Part shown: in pieces, positions 44,072 through 53,186 of the stretch
How the letters are laid out: each line of letters opens with the position of its first letter
Position numbering within the stretch: the first letter of the stretch is position 1
NCBI RefSeq assembly: GCF_031157355.1
Contig: NZ_JAVIFT010000002.1
Location: 916,501-980,500 of the forward strand
Direction of reading: 5' to 3'
From: Hyphomicrobium sp. LHD-15
GTDB lineage: Bacteria; Pseudomonadota; Alphaproteobacteria; Rhizobiales; Hyphomicrobiaceae
Length of the DNA: 64,000 nt
Translations under genes and position numbers: made by a program
The notes under the pieces: generated by a model
What the model was told of the DNA's origin: nothing
Database searches by the model: none
Seen by the model: the letters and a program-made list of their open reading frames with translations, nothing else

Positions 44072-45289
44072 CTAGTCGCAATAGTCGAAGTGGCAAGGCT
44101 CCCCATTCCAAGCGCTATAAAGCCGCTCGCCGTCCCAATACGTCACTCGTCCGTTTTCCTCGCTTCGCTTTGCCCGCCAAACATTGTCGGCACCGAAAAG
44201 AGCGAGAGTGCTGCCGTCGAGTTTCGGCACGTGGGTTCCCCTTTGCCCATAGCCATCATGGGAAAGTACTTCCTTCGGCACCTTCATCAGGAGCGCCGCG
44301 TGTTTGGTCTCTTTGAGCACCAGCGCAAACCAATTGTCGGTGATGTTCCATCCCCCGCTCGCATGCACCAAGCGGTAGTCCAGCCGAGTTGAGACCTCGC
44401 GAACGATTTTTTCGACGCTGCCGAGCGACACAAGCGATGACTTGTCAGCGATTATCCCGTGGGCAGCGCGCGAGCACCAATTGACCACGTCTGCAGCTTC
44501 GGCCAGCTCGACATAGCCTCCTGTACGGGCCGCCCATCGTTTTGAGACCGGCGCATAGCTCGACGATGTCACGAAGAGCGTTCGATCGGCGTTCTCGACC
44601 TTTCCCACCCCGTAGAGAGCCGCGACGTCGGTTTGCCCGATCTTTCGGTGACTTGCGTAACGCTTGGCCTGAACAATCGTCAAAATGTCGCCAAGCGGTG
44701 CGCGCTGGATCAACCGGAGGTCAATTCCCCCGTCATTCCGTCCAGGTCCTATGAGCGCTTCAAAGCCTTGATTTTGAAAAACCCTGTACAAGAGGGTCTC
44801 GAACTCACGCCAGCTCAGCTGCTCTAGGCGCAATGGGTTTTTGGAGAACTCTTGGTACAGCTCTTCGTAGACGTCGCCGGTGTCCTCGTTGATGAGGCTG
44901 CATACCCATTTCCAGTGGAGGTAAGTCTTTAACGCTTCGGCATGGGCCGTGTCGTTCGGGTAAAGATGGATTGACGTTCCATCTACATTCTCGAACCAAT
45001 AGCCCAGCTCCTCAAGGTGAGCGTGGAATTCATCATACAGTCCATCATAGTCGTCGCCATTGAGTATGCGATGCATAGGTCCTTCAAACCAAAACACCGT
45101 CGAGACTGCGTCGGTCGGCTCGGCCTCCCTGCGTGTGATTGGATCGGAAAACCCGCAGTCGTACCAAAGCGCCCTCTTGGTCATCCAATTCTTGAGGCAA
45201 GATTCTAGGCGCTGATTTTCCTTTTCAAGGTCAGCATCCGACCACGCTGACGGTGAAGTAGCGCCCGCGTCTCGTATTGTTTTCGCCAC
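44072..45289 (-). CDS. Mrr-like restriction endonuclease
   Basis: This 405-residue protein has an Mrr-type catalytic motif: EFETLLYRVFQNQGFEALIG, then GRNDGGIDLRLI (Asp190) and TIVQAKRYASH (Gln207-x-Lys209). Mrr-family enzymes cleave modified DNA, and restriction activity is the family norm. The N-terminal third is of unknown function. The GTG start at 45289 is preferred to 45316. It is transcribed alone, next to the methyltransferase-containing operon. Confidence 0.82.
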   Translation of the reverse strand: MAKTIRDAGATSPSAWSDADLEKENQRLESCLKNWMTKRALWYDCGFSDPITRREAEPTDAVSTVFWFEGPMHRILNGDDYDGLYDEFHAHLEELGYWFENVDGTSIHLYPNDTAHAEALKTYLHWKWVCSLINEDTGDVYEELYQEFSKNPLRLEQLSWREFETLLYRVFQNQGFEALIGPGRNDGGIDLRLIQRAPLGDILTIVQAKRYASHRKIGQTDVAALYGVGKVENADRTLFVTSSSYAPVSKRWAARTGGYVELAEAADVVNWCSRAAHGIIADKSSLVSLGSVEKIVREVSTRLDYRLVHASGGWNITDNWFALVLKETKHAALLMKVPKEVLSHDGYGQRGTHVPKLDGSTLALFGADNVWRAKRSEENGRVTYWDGERLYSAWNGEPCHFDYCD

Positions 45290-45663
45290 GTGGCGGCCTC
45301 GTCGTCGTTGCAGCAAACGTCAATGAAACAATCCAGGCACAGAACGGACGCCCTGGCAGGTATCCAGGGCGCCTCACCCGCGCGGTCATCGCCATCCCTG
45401 GCTGTACCGCCGCAATATCCTACTGCTCCGGCAGAGCGAGTCTCTGTTGGTGCCCTGAATGTGGGCTGTATACATTTTCTCCCTCACCCGCCTCAAGTAT
45501 CCCACGGGGGGTTCGGGGGGCGTGAAGCCACCCGTGTCGATAGTTCTGCACGCCATGTCGGCAAATCAGTTTCGCGGAAGAGAGAGTGTTGCTCACGCCG
45601 GAAGCAGCGAGCTTGTATGCAGCGCGTATTTTCGGAGAGGGTAGAAGGGACGGGGCGAGGTAT
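45290..45663. other. Non-coding stretch before the mobilization genes
   Basis: About 370 bases without a supported gene. It contains the promoter of the Mrr-like gene and leads into the candidate oriT. Confidence 0.4.
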
Positions 45664-45740
45664 GCCTTTGACCACAAAATGAGGTCAAAGGCGCGGCGCT
45701 AACGCGCGTGCTCGCAGGGCCACGGGCCCCGCTCCACCCC
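45664..45740 (+). other. Candidate origin of transfer (oriT)
   Basis: A perfect 10-bp inverted repeat, GCCTTTGACC (45664-45673) and GGTCAAAGGC (45683-45692) with a 9-base loop, lies about 70 bases before the MobC-like gene and is followed by a GC-rich tract. Inverted repeats next to the nic site just upstream of mobC-relaxase genes are typical of oriT in MOB-type plasmids. The nic site itself cannot be read from sequence alone. Confidence 0.65.
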
Positions 45741-45762
45741 CGTCCCGAAGGAAAGCGAACGC

Positions 45763-46116
45763 ATGCCGACACGGGGATACCGCAAGGGTCAATCCGATAG
45801 CAAAGAGCCGTTGCCGCGTTTTGTGCGAACCCGGCTCTCCGACCAGGACTATGCCGCGCTCAACGCGGAAGCGGTGTCTCGCAGCGTCAAGATTGCCAAT
45901 CTCACTCGTGCAGTGCTGGCAGCCCACCTCAAGAGACAACGCGCCGAGCTCCCCCATCCGCGCGGACTCGAGTCCGGACTCCTGCGTGAGTTTTCTCGCA
46001 TCGGCAACAACCTCAATCAACTCGCCCGCCAAGCCAACGTGGGACTCGTGGCGGTGCCGGCAGACGAGGTGCGGGCCTGCATCGACCGCATCAACGCATT
46101 GGCGCGCACGATGTGA
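45763..46116 (+). CDS. mobC: MobC-like relaxosome accessory protein
   Basis: This 117-residue protein has RIGNNLNQLARQAN near residues 85-98, the conserved motif of MobC-type proteins that help the relaxase melt oriT. A basic N-terminal part precedes it. The relaxase gene begins 3 bases after the stop. Confidence 0.8.
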   Translation: MPTRGYRKGQSDSKEPLPRFVRTRLSDQDYAALNAEAVSRSVKIANLTRAVLAAHLKRQRAELPHPRGLESGLLREFSRIGNNLNQLARQANVGLVAVPADEVRACIDRINALARTM

Positions 46117-46119
46117 CCG

Positions 46120-47220
46120 ATGTTGGCTAAGGTCGCGCCGCCATCCAATGATTTCCATGCCTTGGCCCGCTACCTCGTTCGCGGCAAACCAGGCACAACC
46201 GCAGACCCGCGTCGCGTGGCTTGGGTGTTCTCGCAGAACCTGCCGACCGACGATCCGGAACTCGCCGCAACCTACATGGCCGCCTCTGCGCAACTCTCAC
46301 AACGCACAAAAAACGCCGCCTACCACCTGATGATCGCCTGGCATGAGCGGGAACGCCCGACACCAGAACTAATGCAACTGATTGCACGACAAACTTTAGT
46401 ACTTGCCGGCGTCGCCGAGCACCAAGCGCTCATCATGGGCCACGGCGACAAGCCACACCCACACCTGCACATCCTGCTCAACCGGGTTCATCCCGATACT
46501 GGTCGCGCGTGGAAAACCACCCACGACTTCGCACGTTTAGACCGCATCATGAAGCAGCTCGCGGCTGATCACGGCTGCGAACACCTGCCAGCCCATGCCT
46601 ACAATCCTGAACTGACCGACGAGTTGCCCAAGCGACCGAAATCCCGAGCGGTCTATGCGGCCAAACGTGGCGCGCGCACAAACCGTTTCCAGTGGAGCCG
46701 CAAAGATTCACGGAAGCTGGGGAAAGACATCTCGGAAGACCTGACGCAGGTCTCAACACCTGAGGATGTCGAGGACGCGCTCGCCGATCGGGGTCTGGCG
46801 CTCGAACAAAAAGGAAAAGGCTTCGTGGTTGGCAATGCCGACGGTTATGCGAAGGTTTCGAGCCTCGGCCTAAAGGGTTCAGCGCAAGGTGACAGGTTCA
46901 TTGAATTCGCCTCCCACCGCGTCGACCAACCCAGCCGTTCGCGCCGCTCAATCTTCCACGTGGACGCGATCGATATCGCCAAGGCCTTCCATACGATCGG
47001 GCTGGTCGGTAAGCAGGAGGTGCGGGACACCATTGCCGAAGTGGTGGCAGAACGACAAACACTGTTCGAGGCCAAGCCCATTCCCCAGCAACTGGTGGCT
47101 GATCTTCGTCAGCATCTAAAAGTTGCGACGGCACTCACCCCTGCCCGCAAGACCATTACAAACGGACAGACTAAACACCCACGCGCATCCGCTCGAGCAA
47201 AAGCTCCATCTGGTCGCTGA
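46120..47220 (+). CDS. Relaxase (MobA/VirD2-type mobilization nuclease)
   Basis: This 366-residue protein has a histidine triad in GHGDKPHPHLHILLNRVHPD (His113, 115, 117), plus a likely nucleophile Tyr18 in DFHALARYLVRG. These are the marks of MOBP-type HUH relaxases. They nick oriT and guide the strand to the coupling protein. The basic C-terminal tail (RARAKAPSGR) is cut short compared with long relaxase/primase proteins. With MobC, VirD4-like ATPase and oriT this makes the element mobilizable. Confidence 0.88.
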   Translation: MLAKVAPPSNDFHALARYLVRGKPGTTADPRRVAWVFSQNLPTDDPELAATYMAASAQLSQRTKNAAYHLMIAWHERERPTPELMQLIARQTLVLAGVAEHQALIMGHGDKPHPHLHILLNRVHPDTGRAWKTTHDFARLDRIMKQLAADHGCEHLPAHAYNPELTDELPKRPKSRAVYAAKRGARTNRFQWSRKDSRKLGKDISEDLTQVSTPEDVEDALADRGLALEQKGKGFVVGNADGYAKVSSLGLKGSAQGDRFIEFASHRVDQPSRSRRSIFHVDAIDIAKAFHTIGLVGKQEVRDTIAEVVAERQTLFEAKPIPQQLVADLRQHLKVATALTPARKTITNGQTKHPRASARAKAPSGR

Positions 47221-47422
47221 GCCGCATGTGCTGTCGCAGTCGAGCCTTTTCCCACCTCGCGTAATGGGGGTCGAGTTCGCCGAAGGTCCCTGGGCTCGTC
47301 TTAAACGCCGCTACCGCTGCGCGTGGCGTTTCTGCGAAGATCTCCCAGAACCTGTCACCGTGGTCACGATAAAACTCGGTGAGGCCGTTGCGCACATCGT
47401 CCTTGATCGTTGTGGAGTACAT
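47171..47422 (-). CDS. Small uncharacterised protein overlapping the relaxase end
   Basis: This 83-residue open frame (MYSTTIKDDVRNGLTEFYRD) has a plausible composition. It overlaps the relaxase 3' end by 50 bases on the opposite strand and has only a weak ribosome binding site. It is tentative. Confidence 0.4.
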   Translation of the reverse strand: MYSTTIKDDVRNGLTEFYRDHGDRFWEIFAETPRAAVAAFKTSPGTFGELDPHYARWEKARLRQHMRLSDQMELLLERMRVGV

Positions 47423-47531
47423 ACGTCGAGGGTACCACAGGATTTGTGATTACACAGTATGCAGAGTGTATGGACTTTGCATCCACCCTCCCGCAGCCTT
47501 TTCGCGATAACCAACGAAAAGGATGCACATC

Positions 47532-48137
47532 ATGACCCCTGACGCCCAACCCCACGGTAATTTCGTCGCCTTCCTCGTGCGCGACAAAGAACCGGGCGAC
47601 AAGAAACCAACCTTCGACGGCCGCCTCAGACTTCCCACCGTGGAAGGCGAACTGACCTTTGCACTGTGGGGCCACGAGTACGCCGATCCCAAGACGGGTG
47701 AAGTCCAGATCATGTTCAACGGCCGCACCGATGCCGTATCACCGAGCGATGCGCCGATGGTCCAGGTCGCGGCGCTTCTGAAGAACGACGGCGCAGCCGG
47801 TCCGGTGTCGGTCGGCAACCTGCAGATTCAATCACGCCAGCTCGTGCTGTTTCCGAACCGCTTCAAGGCCGAGGATCCCGCAAAGCAGCGTCCGGACTAT
47901 TGGGGCGCCTATAATCCCGGCAACGGCCAGCCAATGGTGCGCATCAGCGCTTGGCTGCGGAAGGATCGCTATCAAAACGCGATGATGGCGGGTGCGACCA
48001 GCTATCCGCTTCCGGGCAAGAGCGAGGTGGAGCAGCAGGAGGTCACGCCGACCATCGACGAGCTTGAGGCGAAGGGCCAAGTCTCGCGCGGTATGCCTGA
48101 GAAGACGAAGAAGCGCAGCGGCGGTCGCGGAGAGTGA
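47532..48137 (+). CDS. Uncharacterised protein of the mobile element
   Basis: This 201-residue protein starts at MTPDAQPHGNFVAF, with AAAAGGA about 9 bases upstream (ATG 47523 is an alternative). The N-terminal 130 residues have a beta-rich pattern (GNFVAFLVRDKEPGDKKPTF); the tail is basic (KKRSGGRGE). No family recognised. It lies between the relaxase and the small membrane protein/STAND pair. Confidence 0.65.
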   Translation: MTPDAQPHGNFVAFLVRDKEPGDKKPTFDGRLRLPTVEGELTFALWGHEYADPKTGEVQIMFNGRTDAVSPSDAPMVQVAALLKNDGAAGPVSVGNLQIQSRQLVLFPNRFKAEDPAKQRPDYWGAYNPGNGQPMVRISAWLRKDRYQNAMMAGATSYPLPGKSEVEQQEVTPTIDELEAKGQVSRGMPEKTKKRSGGRGE

Positions 48138-48145
48138 TGGCTGCA

Positions 48146-48163
48146 CCCGCGCGTACGCGCGGG
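48146..48163. repeat. 18-bp perfect palindrome
   Basis: CCCGCGCGTACGCGCGGG is a perfect palindrome just after the stop of the 201-residue gene and before the small membrane-protein gene. No T run follows, so it may be a structural signal or a protein-binding site rather than a terminator. Confidence 0.5.
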
Positions 48164-48230
48164 CCGGGCTGTCGCGCGCCGAGTCGCTGCAAGCGTCTCG
48201 GCCCTTCGGGCTTCCATCCCTTGCAGGAGG

Positions 48231-48398
48231 TCATCCGACGTAGCTGATAAGTGTTGGCGCCACCGACCAAACCGATATAAGGGCAATCGCGATGTAGGCA
48301 GCGATGACCATTGCAAGCGCGATGAGGCCTCGCCATCCTTGCCCCTTCAGGTGTCTCCGCCCGAGCCGGAAGTCGAAATCATTTGCCACATCAGCCAT
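48231..48398 (-). CDS. Small membrane protein coupled to the STAND NTPase
   Basis: A 55-residue protein, too short for ordinary ORF cut-offs, starts at MADVANDFDF and has a strong membrane segment (about 25-43: LIALAMVIAAYIAIALISV). Its ATG lies in the last codons of the STAND gene (ATGGCTGATG around the TGA at 48391-48393), so the two are likely translationally coupled. It may anchor or complete the STAND system, for example as a pore or sensor partner. I translated the minus strand codon by codon and it is a continuous frame. Confidence 0.6.
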   Translation of the reverse strand: MADVANDFDFRLGRRHLKGQGWRGLIALAMVIAAYIAIALISVWSVAPTLISYVG

Positions 48399-51300
48399 CC
48401 GATACTGTCGTTGTGCGCTTGCGCTTGCGCTGGCCGACCGTCGAAGATCTTTTTTGCTCTCGTTTTGTTAGGTCTATTCCGACAACCTCAAGACCCAAAA
48501 GATCAGGGTGTTGTCTCCGAAGCGAGGATGCCTCGGAGCGAAGCCAAGCAATAAGCTCTTCAAAAGTCGCCTTGCCATTGTTGGGCAGTGACCACGCCTT
48601 AGTTCCCGAAGGATTATTGCATCCGACCACAAGCAAGATCCCGTGTTTGCTTTCGCGGAGGTACTGATGGACCAGTTGGTTCTGAAGACGTTCGCGAAGA
48701 GAGGCTGCCGACCACTTTTCTGCGATCTTCAGCTCGATCGGTATGCGGTGAACGACGCGAGGATTGTGAAGCCGGATGTCTGTCCGACTTTCGTCTGCAA
48801 GCTCTTCTTCAGAAGCCGTTGCGTACCTTCCCCGTGCCATCTGTCTGAGGCGCCTGGCGACGACGCGCCGAAGCTCAAGCTCGTTTGCAACCTTCCGAAG
48901 CAAAGAGGCTTCGCTCTCATCACCCTCCTCGAGTTCGAGCTTCAGATCGTCCAGGCGCGCCAACGCAATGCCAAACAGCGCTTCCTCGGTGACCGGCATC
49001 CTTTCCGCCGCTTCTTGGAAAGCGGCCACATCAGAACCGCTCCACCGTGGTGGTTCAGCGTCGGCCTCGGCACGTTCTTCCGCTAGCTGAATTAGGCGAT
49101 CACGGAGGAAGCCCGTGCCGAAATCTTTGGCGAGCGACAACAACGCATCGAACGTATTTCTTCCGGGCTGTTCGCAGAGGAGCTTAAGAAGAAGAGAGCG
49201 TGCGCTCTGAGCATGGTCGCGTGTTCCCGGCGTATAAGCGCCGGTGTGCTCTATATCATCGGCTCGGCGCACATGCGCGTGCGCCAGCCTAATCAAGGCT
49301 ACGAGGTGACTGGGCGATTTGTAATCACGATGCTCACTTTGAAACCCTCCATGACTGTCCCCCCAAATGTGCGTGAGCACTGCGCTCGTCCGCTTTTCGC
49401 CAAGTTGGGGATCGACTCCGCGCAGCCAACTGGCGAGATTGTTGACGCCCCGCTTGGCATCGATGCAGATTTGAGCTGCGATCCATAGCGATCTTCGTGC
49501 CTCATCCTGTTCACTGCTCGCGCGACTACGCACCAGTTCTAGGAATCCCATCGGAAGGGGTGACGGGTCCCGGAGTATCACAGTGAATGCGTCGGACAGT
49601 GCGCGCGCAGGGAATGGTGCCTTCGCCTCCAACAGGCTGGCGATTTGCGCACGGAGAACTGCGCCAAGTTCCTTTCCGGTCCACCGTAGTCGTGACAGGA
49701 CGTAGCCGTTATCAGCGCCATCGGTCAGCGCAAGTTCCCACCTCACTTCGTTCAGCAGAATGTCCGAAACGACATCGGGTTGCTCGCGGTATAGAGTCCA
49801 CAGCCAGGATGGGAAGCTATTGAGTTCGAGCAACGCCAGCCGAACGGCGTTTTCAGCTTCAGTCTTGCTGATCCGCGATGCCCAATTGGTATTTTCATTT
49901 GCCTCCATCGCGAGTCCGCTGAGGCTGATGATTACGGCCCAGGGCGTCGAGTTCCTCTCGGCACCCGCCTCCGACCGGAGCTCGGCCCGATACTGTCTCC
50001 AATAAGCTCGGCACACATCCCTATAATTCTGCGCGACCGCGACGCCGAAATCCTCGATGAGATCCTGCCAAGCGGTAACCGTCCAACTTGAATTGTTCTT
50101 TTGGCGTCGACGAATTTCGTCATGAAGCCAGATGGTGTTGTTCCAGACCTGGCCGACCCTGGCCAGGGTCGCGTCTCCTACGCGCGACGGGTCCGCTTTG
50201 AGCGTCTCAATCCAAGATCTCCGGTTGGCTTCATTGGCGGCCACTCTCTTCCGATTCCGGCTCTCGGCAACCCGCATACGATTCATGGAGGCCCGTAGCT
50301 CTGCATTCGGCTTGGGTCTGCTCAGTTGTTCGCTGACGGTCTGCAGTAGCACGGGATCGCTGGACGCTGCTTTCTTGATTGCCTTGAGCCTCTCCTTCGG
50401 CCGCCCCTGATGAAGGTAGATTCTTACGAGGGCTTTGATGGCAATTATCTTGTCATCCATCAGCGAACGTTCGGAAACACTGGCCAACAGCCGGTCGAAG
50501 TCGTCGCTGTTGATCATCAGCAGCTCATGGCTGATCAAGGCGTTCCAAAAGTCCTGCACGGGTTCCGCCGATGCGGCGCGCTTCTCCGCTATTTCAAACC
50601 AGAAGAGCGCGTGCTTAAGGTCGGTGTCCGCCAGGACCAACTCGACGGCGCCCTTATATGTGTCGCCGGTGTATCGATGCAGATGGTTTGCCTGAAGCGC
50701 CTTGGAGAATACGGAGAGGACGGTGCCGTTAACCTGGTCCTCGCTGTAGAATTGTGCGGCCAGTTCAAAGGCCGGCGCGAGCAGCCAGCTGTGGCGGTCA
50801 GACACTCGGCCGCAATAGGAGTCAACGAAAGGTTCACGAGAGAGCAGCTCGTCGAGCGCGCGCAGAAGGGCTTCGCGATGGGCCCGGTTGCCCGGCGCCT
50901 CAACGACCTCCTCGATTTGTGAGCTTAGGGTGTCCGACGCAAACTCGTCGATCTCTTGTGCCTGCTCCAACAAGATCACCAGCTGGCTCGTAGCCATACG
51001 GCGGGGAAAGAACGCTGCGATGGCGGCTGCTAGTACGCTGCGGTCGGTGCTACTCGCATTGCGGCAGATTTGGGCGATCAGATCCGCATTATTTTCATCG
51101 CCGCAAATCACCGAACACGCTCTGACGGCGCATGAACGCGTGTAGGCATCCATGGTGTGATCTGCGGCGAAAGACATGGCTTGTTCAGCACACTCGCTAT
51201 ACCCATAGCGAGCGCCGCCATGGCGTATGATCCTGAGCAATAACTGACGCATGTCGTCGTGCTGGCGGTACTGCGTGAGCAGTTCACGGAGAGCCGGTCC

Positions 51301-53091
51301 CAAGCCCGGCGCCGCTAGACGCCTCACCTCTTGATCGGAAGCGCGCAGCGGAGTATTCGGCCGGTCCTCATATTGCGCGGCAAACCGCCGGAGCACCTGT
51401 TCCCTCGTGTTGCGATCAAATTGAGCAGCGTCGCCGTATTCAATGAGTGTCCTTGGCTCCAGGCGGATCACCTTGTCTCGCATGTCCTGATCCCATGCGG
51501 AAAGCCAAGCTGCGATGGGCTTCATCGACGCGACCATCACGTGGACTTCGTCGTTGTAGGGTGTAGCGAACAGCAATTTCTCGACTGCGCGTCGCGGGGC
51601 GCCTTCCTCGAGCAGGCGCTTCAACCAGTGTGCAGCGAGGTATTCGACAAATGTTCGGTGGTGAAAACGGACGCAGCCGTACTGCGAAGGATCGAAAAGC
51701 GGGCGCCCAAGGAGTTCGCTGATTTCCAGAGCAGTCCACCCCTTTAGCACCTGTTGTGGTGACAGCGAGTTCAACCTTTGAGAGCCCGTGACCGAACCCT
51801 CGCTGATACGGATTGAACTGATCCGCGTGAAGACGACTGCGGCTGCAAGTAATTCAGCTCCTTGCCATGCCCGGTCCGCACTGAGCGCGGCCCGAGGTTC
51901 CGTCGCGTCGAGGAGCTTGGAGCGCAAGTTTGTCCCAATAACATCCGTGTAACTGCCGATGGCGCCGTTCTTGCCCCAAAGCTCGATCAAGCCGCCCAGG
52001 TCGTCAGGTCTTGTCGCAAAAGCAAGAGCATCGTCGTCCTCGAGCTCGGAGAGAAATCCGTCCGCGTTTTGGGGAGCCTGTGCATGAGCAAACTTTTGGA
52101 TTTGATCCCGATCAAGCGGCCCCAACTGGAAGATAGCGAGCGGAGGTCTCGACTCCGTTGTGTCACATTCTGAGGTCGAGTCTTCGGCCGGATCGCCCCC
52201 TTCGATCGGATTGGGAAGAGCCGCAGATCCGGCCTCCGCAGCTGGCTGATCGAGGCGCAAACGCACGCACAACATGTCGGAATCGATTGGTCCACGCCAT
52301 GCTCCCGGACGTGAAGAAATTACGATGGTGGAGCGGTCAAGTTGTCCATCGATGCCGCGCACAAAACCGATGATCGCCCGCTCGAAATCGCCAGCCCTGC
52401 TGAGGACCGCCTCGTCAACTGAGTCTAGAAAGAAGTACCCGTGCGCGTCGCCGCGTAACCACTGATCGAAACCGCTCCCACCGATCTCAAGACACAGTGC
52501 TAAGGGGGTGGACGTTAGCAGTTCTAGCCTGGCGAAGAACGCTTGCTTCCCTTGAAGGCGCAGTCGGTTTGCCTGAGCGCGGAGTTCTGTGGTCTTGCCG
52601 CTTCCCGCCTCCGCGATAATGACCGAGCACGGGTTTTTCAGCAGATCATCCCACGTCGACGACCCGTGAATGCGCCACGCCGACAAATCCGCATCCTCGG
52701 CAGACCTATCCGGCGGAATGGCGATCTGGAAAAAGCGCCGATCAAGGTCGACGTAAGTGGCCGCCATATTCGACGGGCGCTCGGCCGTTGGTTTTCGATA
52801 GGCGGCAGCGCTCGGGCCGGATTCAACGACGCGATATCGTGTTGCCCGCGTATGTCCGGAAACGACGAGAAGACCAGCGCCAACCATTTGTTGAAGGCGC
52901 CGTTGAAGCGTGCGACGGGGAATGCCCAGCTGCAGCCGTTCGACCTCGTCGACGGTCATCCCGCCGTTGCTTGTCGATAAGAGGTCGACGATCCGAAAGT
53001 CTTTGTCGTCCATTTCGCGCCACAAATCCAAATTTGCGCCATTGATGGCGCAAAACTGGCCCTCGGTCAAGGGTCCGTCGGACAACGGCAT
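48391..53091 (-). CDS. Large STAND-type NTPase with C-terminal PD-(D/E)XK nuclease
   Basis: This 1566-residue protein has a winged-helix-like N-terminus (about 30-90, VDEVERLQLGIPRRTLQRRL). An NTPase follows with Walker A AEAGSGKTTE (160-169), Walker B YFFLDSVDEA (219-228) and VVISSRPG-type sensor residues. A long helical repeat region of about 1000 residues comes next. Near the end D1438 and E1453-x-K1455 (IPIELKIAEKW) form a PD-(D/E)XK nuclease motif. STAND NTPases of this plan act as phage-sensing immune proteins, where repeats detect a viral protein and the nuclease destroys DNA. It lies just inside the right end of the element, with a small membrane protein gene overlapping its end. Family membership is firm; the nuclease call is motif-based. 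Confidence 0.82.
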   Translation of the reverse strand: MPLSDGPLTEGQFCAINGANLDLWREMDDKDFRIVDLLSTSNGGMTVDEVERLQLGIPRRTLQRRLQQMVGAGLLVVSGHTRATRYRVVESGPSAAAYRKPTAERPSNMAATYVDLDRRFFQIAIPPDRSAEDADLSAWRIHGSSTWDDLLKNPCSVIIAEAGSGKTTELRAQANRLRLQGKQAFFARLELLTSTPLALCLEIGGSGFDQWLRGDAHGYFFLDSVDEAVLSRAGDFERAIIGFVRGIDGQLDRSTIVISSRPGAWRGPIDSDMLCVRLRLDQPAAEAGSAALPNPIEGGDPAEDSTSECDTTESRPPLAIFQLGPLDRDQIQKFAHAQAPQNADGFLSELEDDDALAFATRPDDLGGLIELWGKNGAIGSYTDVIGTNLRSKLLDATEPRAALSADRAWQGAELLAAAVVFTRISSIRISEGSVTGSQRLNSLSPQQVLKGWTALEISELLGRPLFDPSQYGCVRFHHRTFVEYLAAHWLKRLLEEGAPRRAVEKLLFATPYNDEVHVMVASMKPIAAWLSAWDQDMRDKVIRLEPRTLIEYGDAAQFDRNTREQVLRRFAAQYEDRPNTPLRASDQEVRRLAAPGLGPALRELLTQYRQHDDMRQLLLRIIRHGGARYGYSECAEQAMSFAADHTMDAYTRSCAVRACSVICGDENNADLIAQICRNASSTDRSVLAAAIAAFFPRRMATSQLVILLEQAQEIDEFASDTLSSQIEEVVEAPGNRAHREALLRALDELLSREPFVDSYCGRVSDRHSWLLAPAFELAAQFYSEDQVNGTVLSVFSKALQANHLHRYTGDTYKGAVELVLADTDLKHALFWFEIAEKRAASAEPVQDFWNALISHELLMINSDDFDRLLASVSERSLMDDKIIAIKALVRIYLHQGRPKERLKAIKKAASSDPVLLQTVSEQLSRPKPNAELRASMNRMRVAESRNRKRVAANEANRRSWIETLKADPSRVGDATLARVGQVWNNTIWLHDEIRRRQKNNSSWTVTAWQDLIEDFGVAVAQNYRDVCRAYWRQYRAELRSEAGAERNSTPWAVIISLSGLAMEANENTNWASRISKTEAENAVRLALLELNSFPSWLWTLYREQPDVVSDILLNEVRWELALTDGADNGYVLSRLRWTGKELGAVLRAQIASLLEAKAPFPARALSDAFTVILRDPSPLPMGFLELVRSRASSEQDEARRSLWIAAQICIDAKRGVNNLASWLRGVDPQLGEKRTSAVLTHIWGDSHGGFQSEHRDYKSPSHLVALIRLAHAHVRRADDIEHTGAYTPGTRDHAQSARSLLLKLLCEQPGRNTFDALLSLAKDFGTGFLRDRLIQLAEERAEADAEPPRWSGSDVAAFQEAAERMPVTEEALFGIALARLDDLKLELEEGDESEASLLRKVANELELRRVVARRLRQMARGRYATASEEELADESRTDIRLHNPRVVHRIPIELKIAEKWSAASLRERLQNQLVHQYLRESKHGILLVVGCNNPSGTKAWSLPNNGKATFEELIAWLRSEASSLRRQHPDLLGLEVVGIDLTKREQKRSSTVGQRKRKRTTTVSDG

Positions 53092-53121
53092 CGCGAGCCG
53101 TAGGCGATGCCACGCAAACGA

Positions 53122-53153
53122 GGTCGCTAATTGGTCGCTAGCCTGGTCGCTGA
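53122..53153 (+). repeat. GGTCGCTA repeats at the right end
   Basis: GGTCGCTA-type units lie at 53122, 53133 and 53145 (the last GGTCGCTGA), spaced 11-12 bases, about 35-65 bases inside the right attachment repeat. Bases 53122-53141 are identical to 20333-20352 at the left end. They look like integrase arm-binding sites for the right arm. Confidence 0.65.
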
Positions 53154-53186
53154 AATGTGGCGGTGGCTGCTATGTGGCTGATTTGA

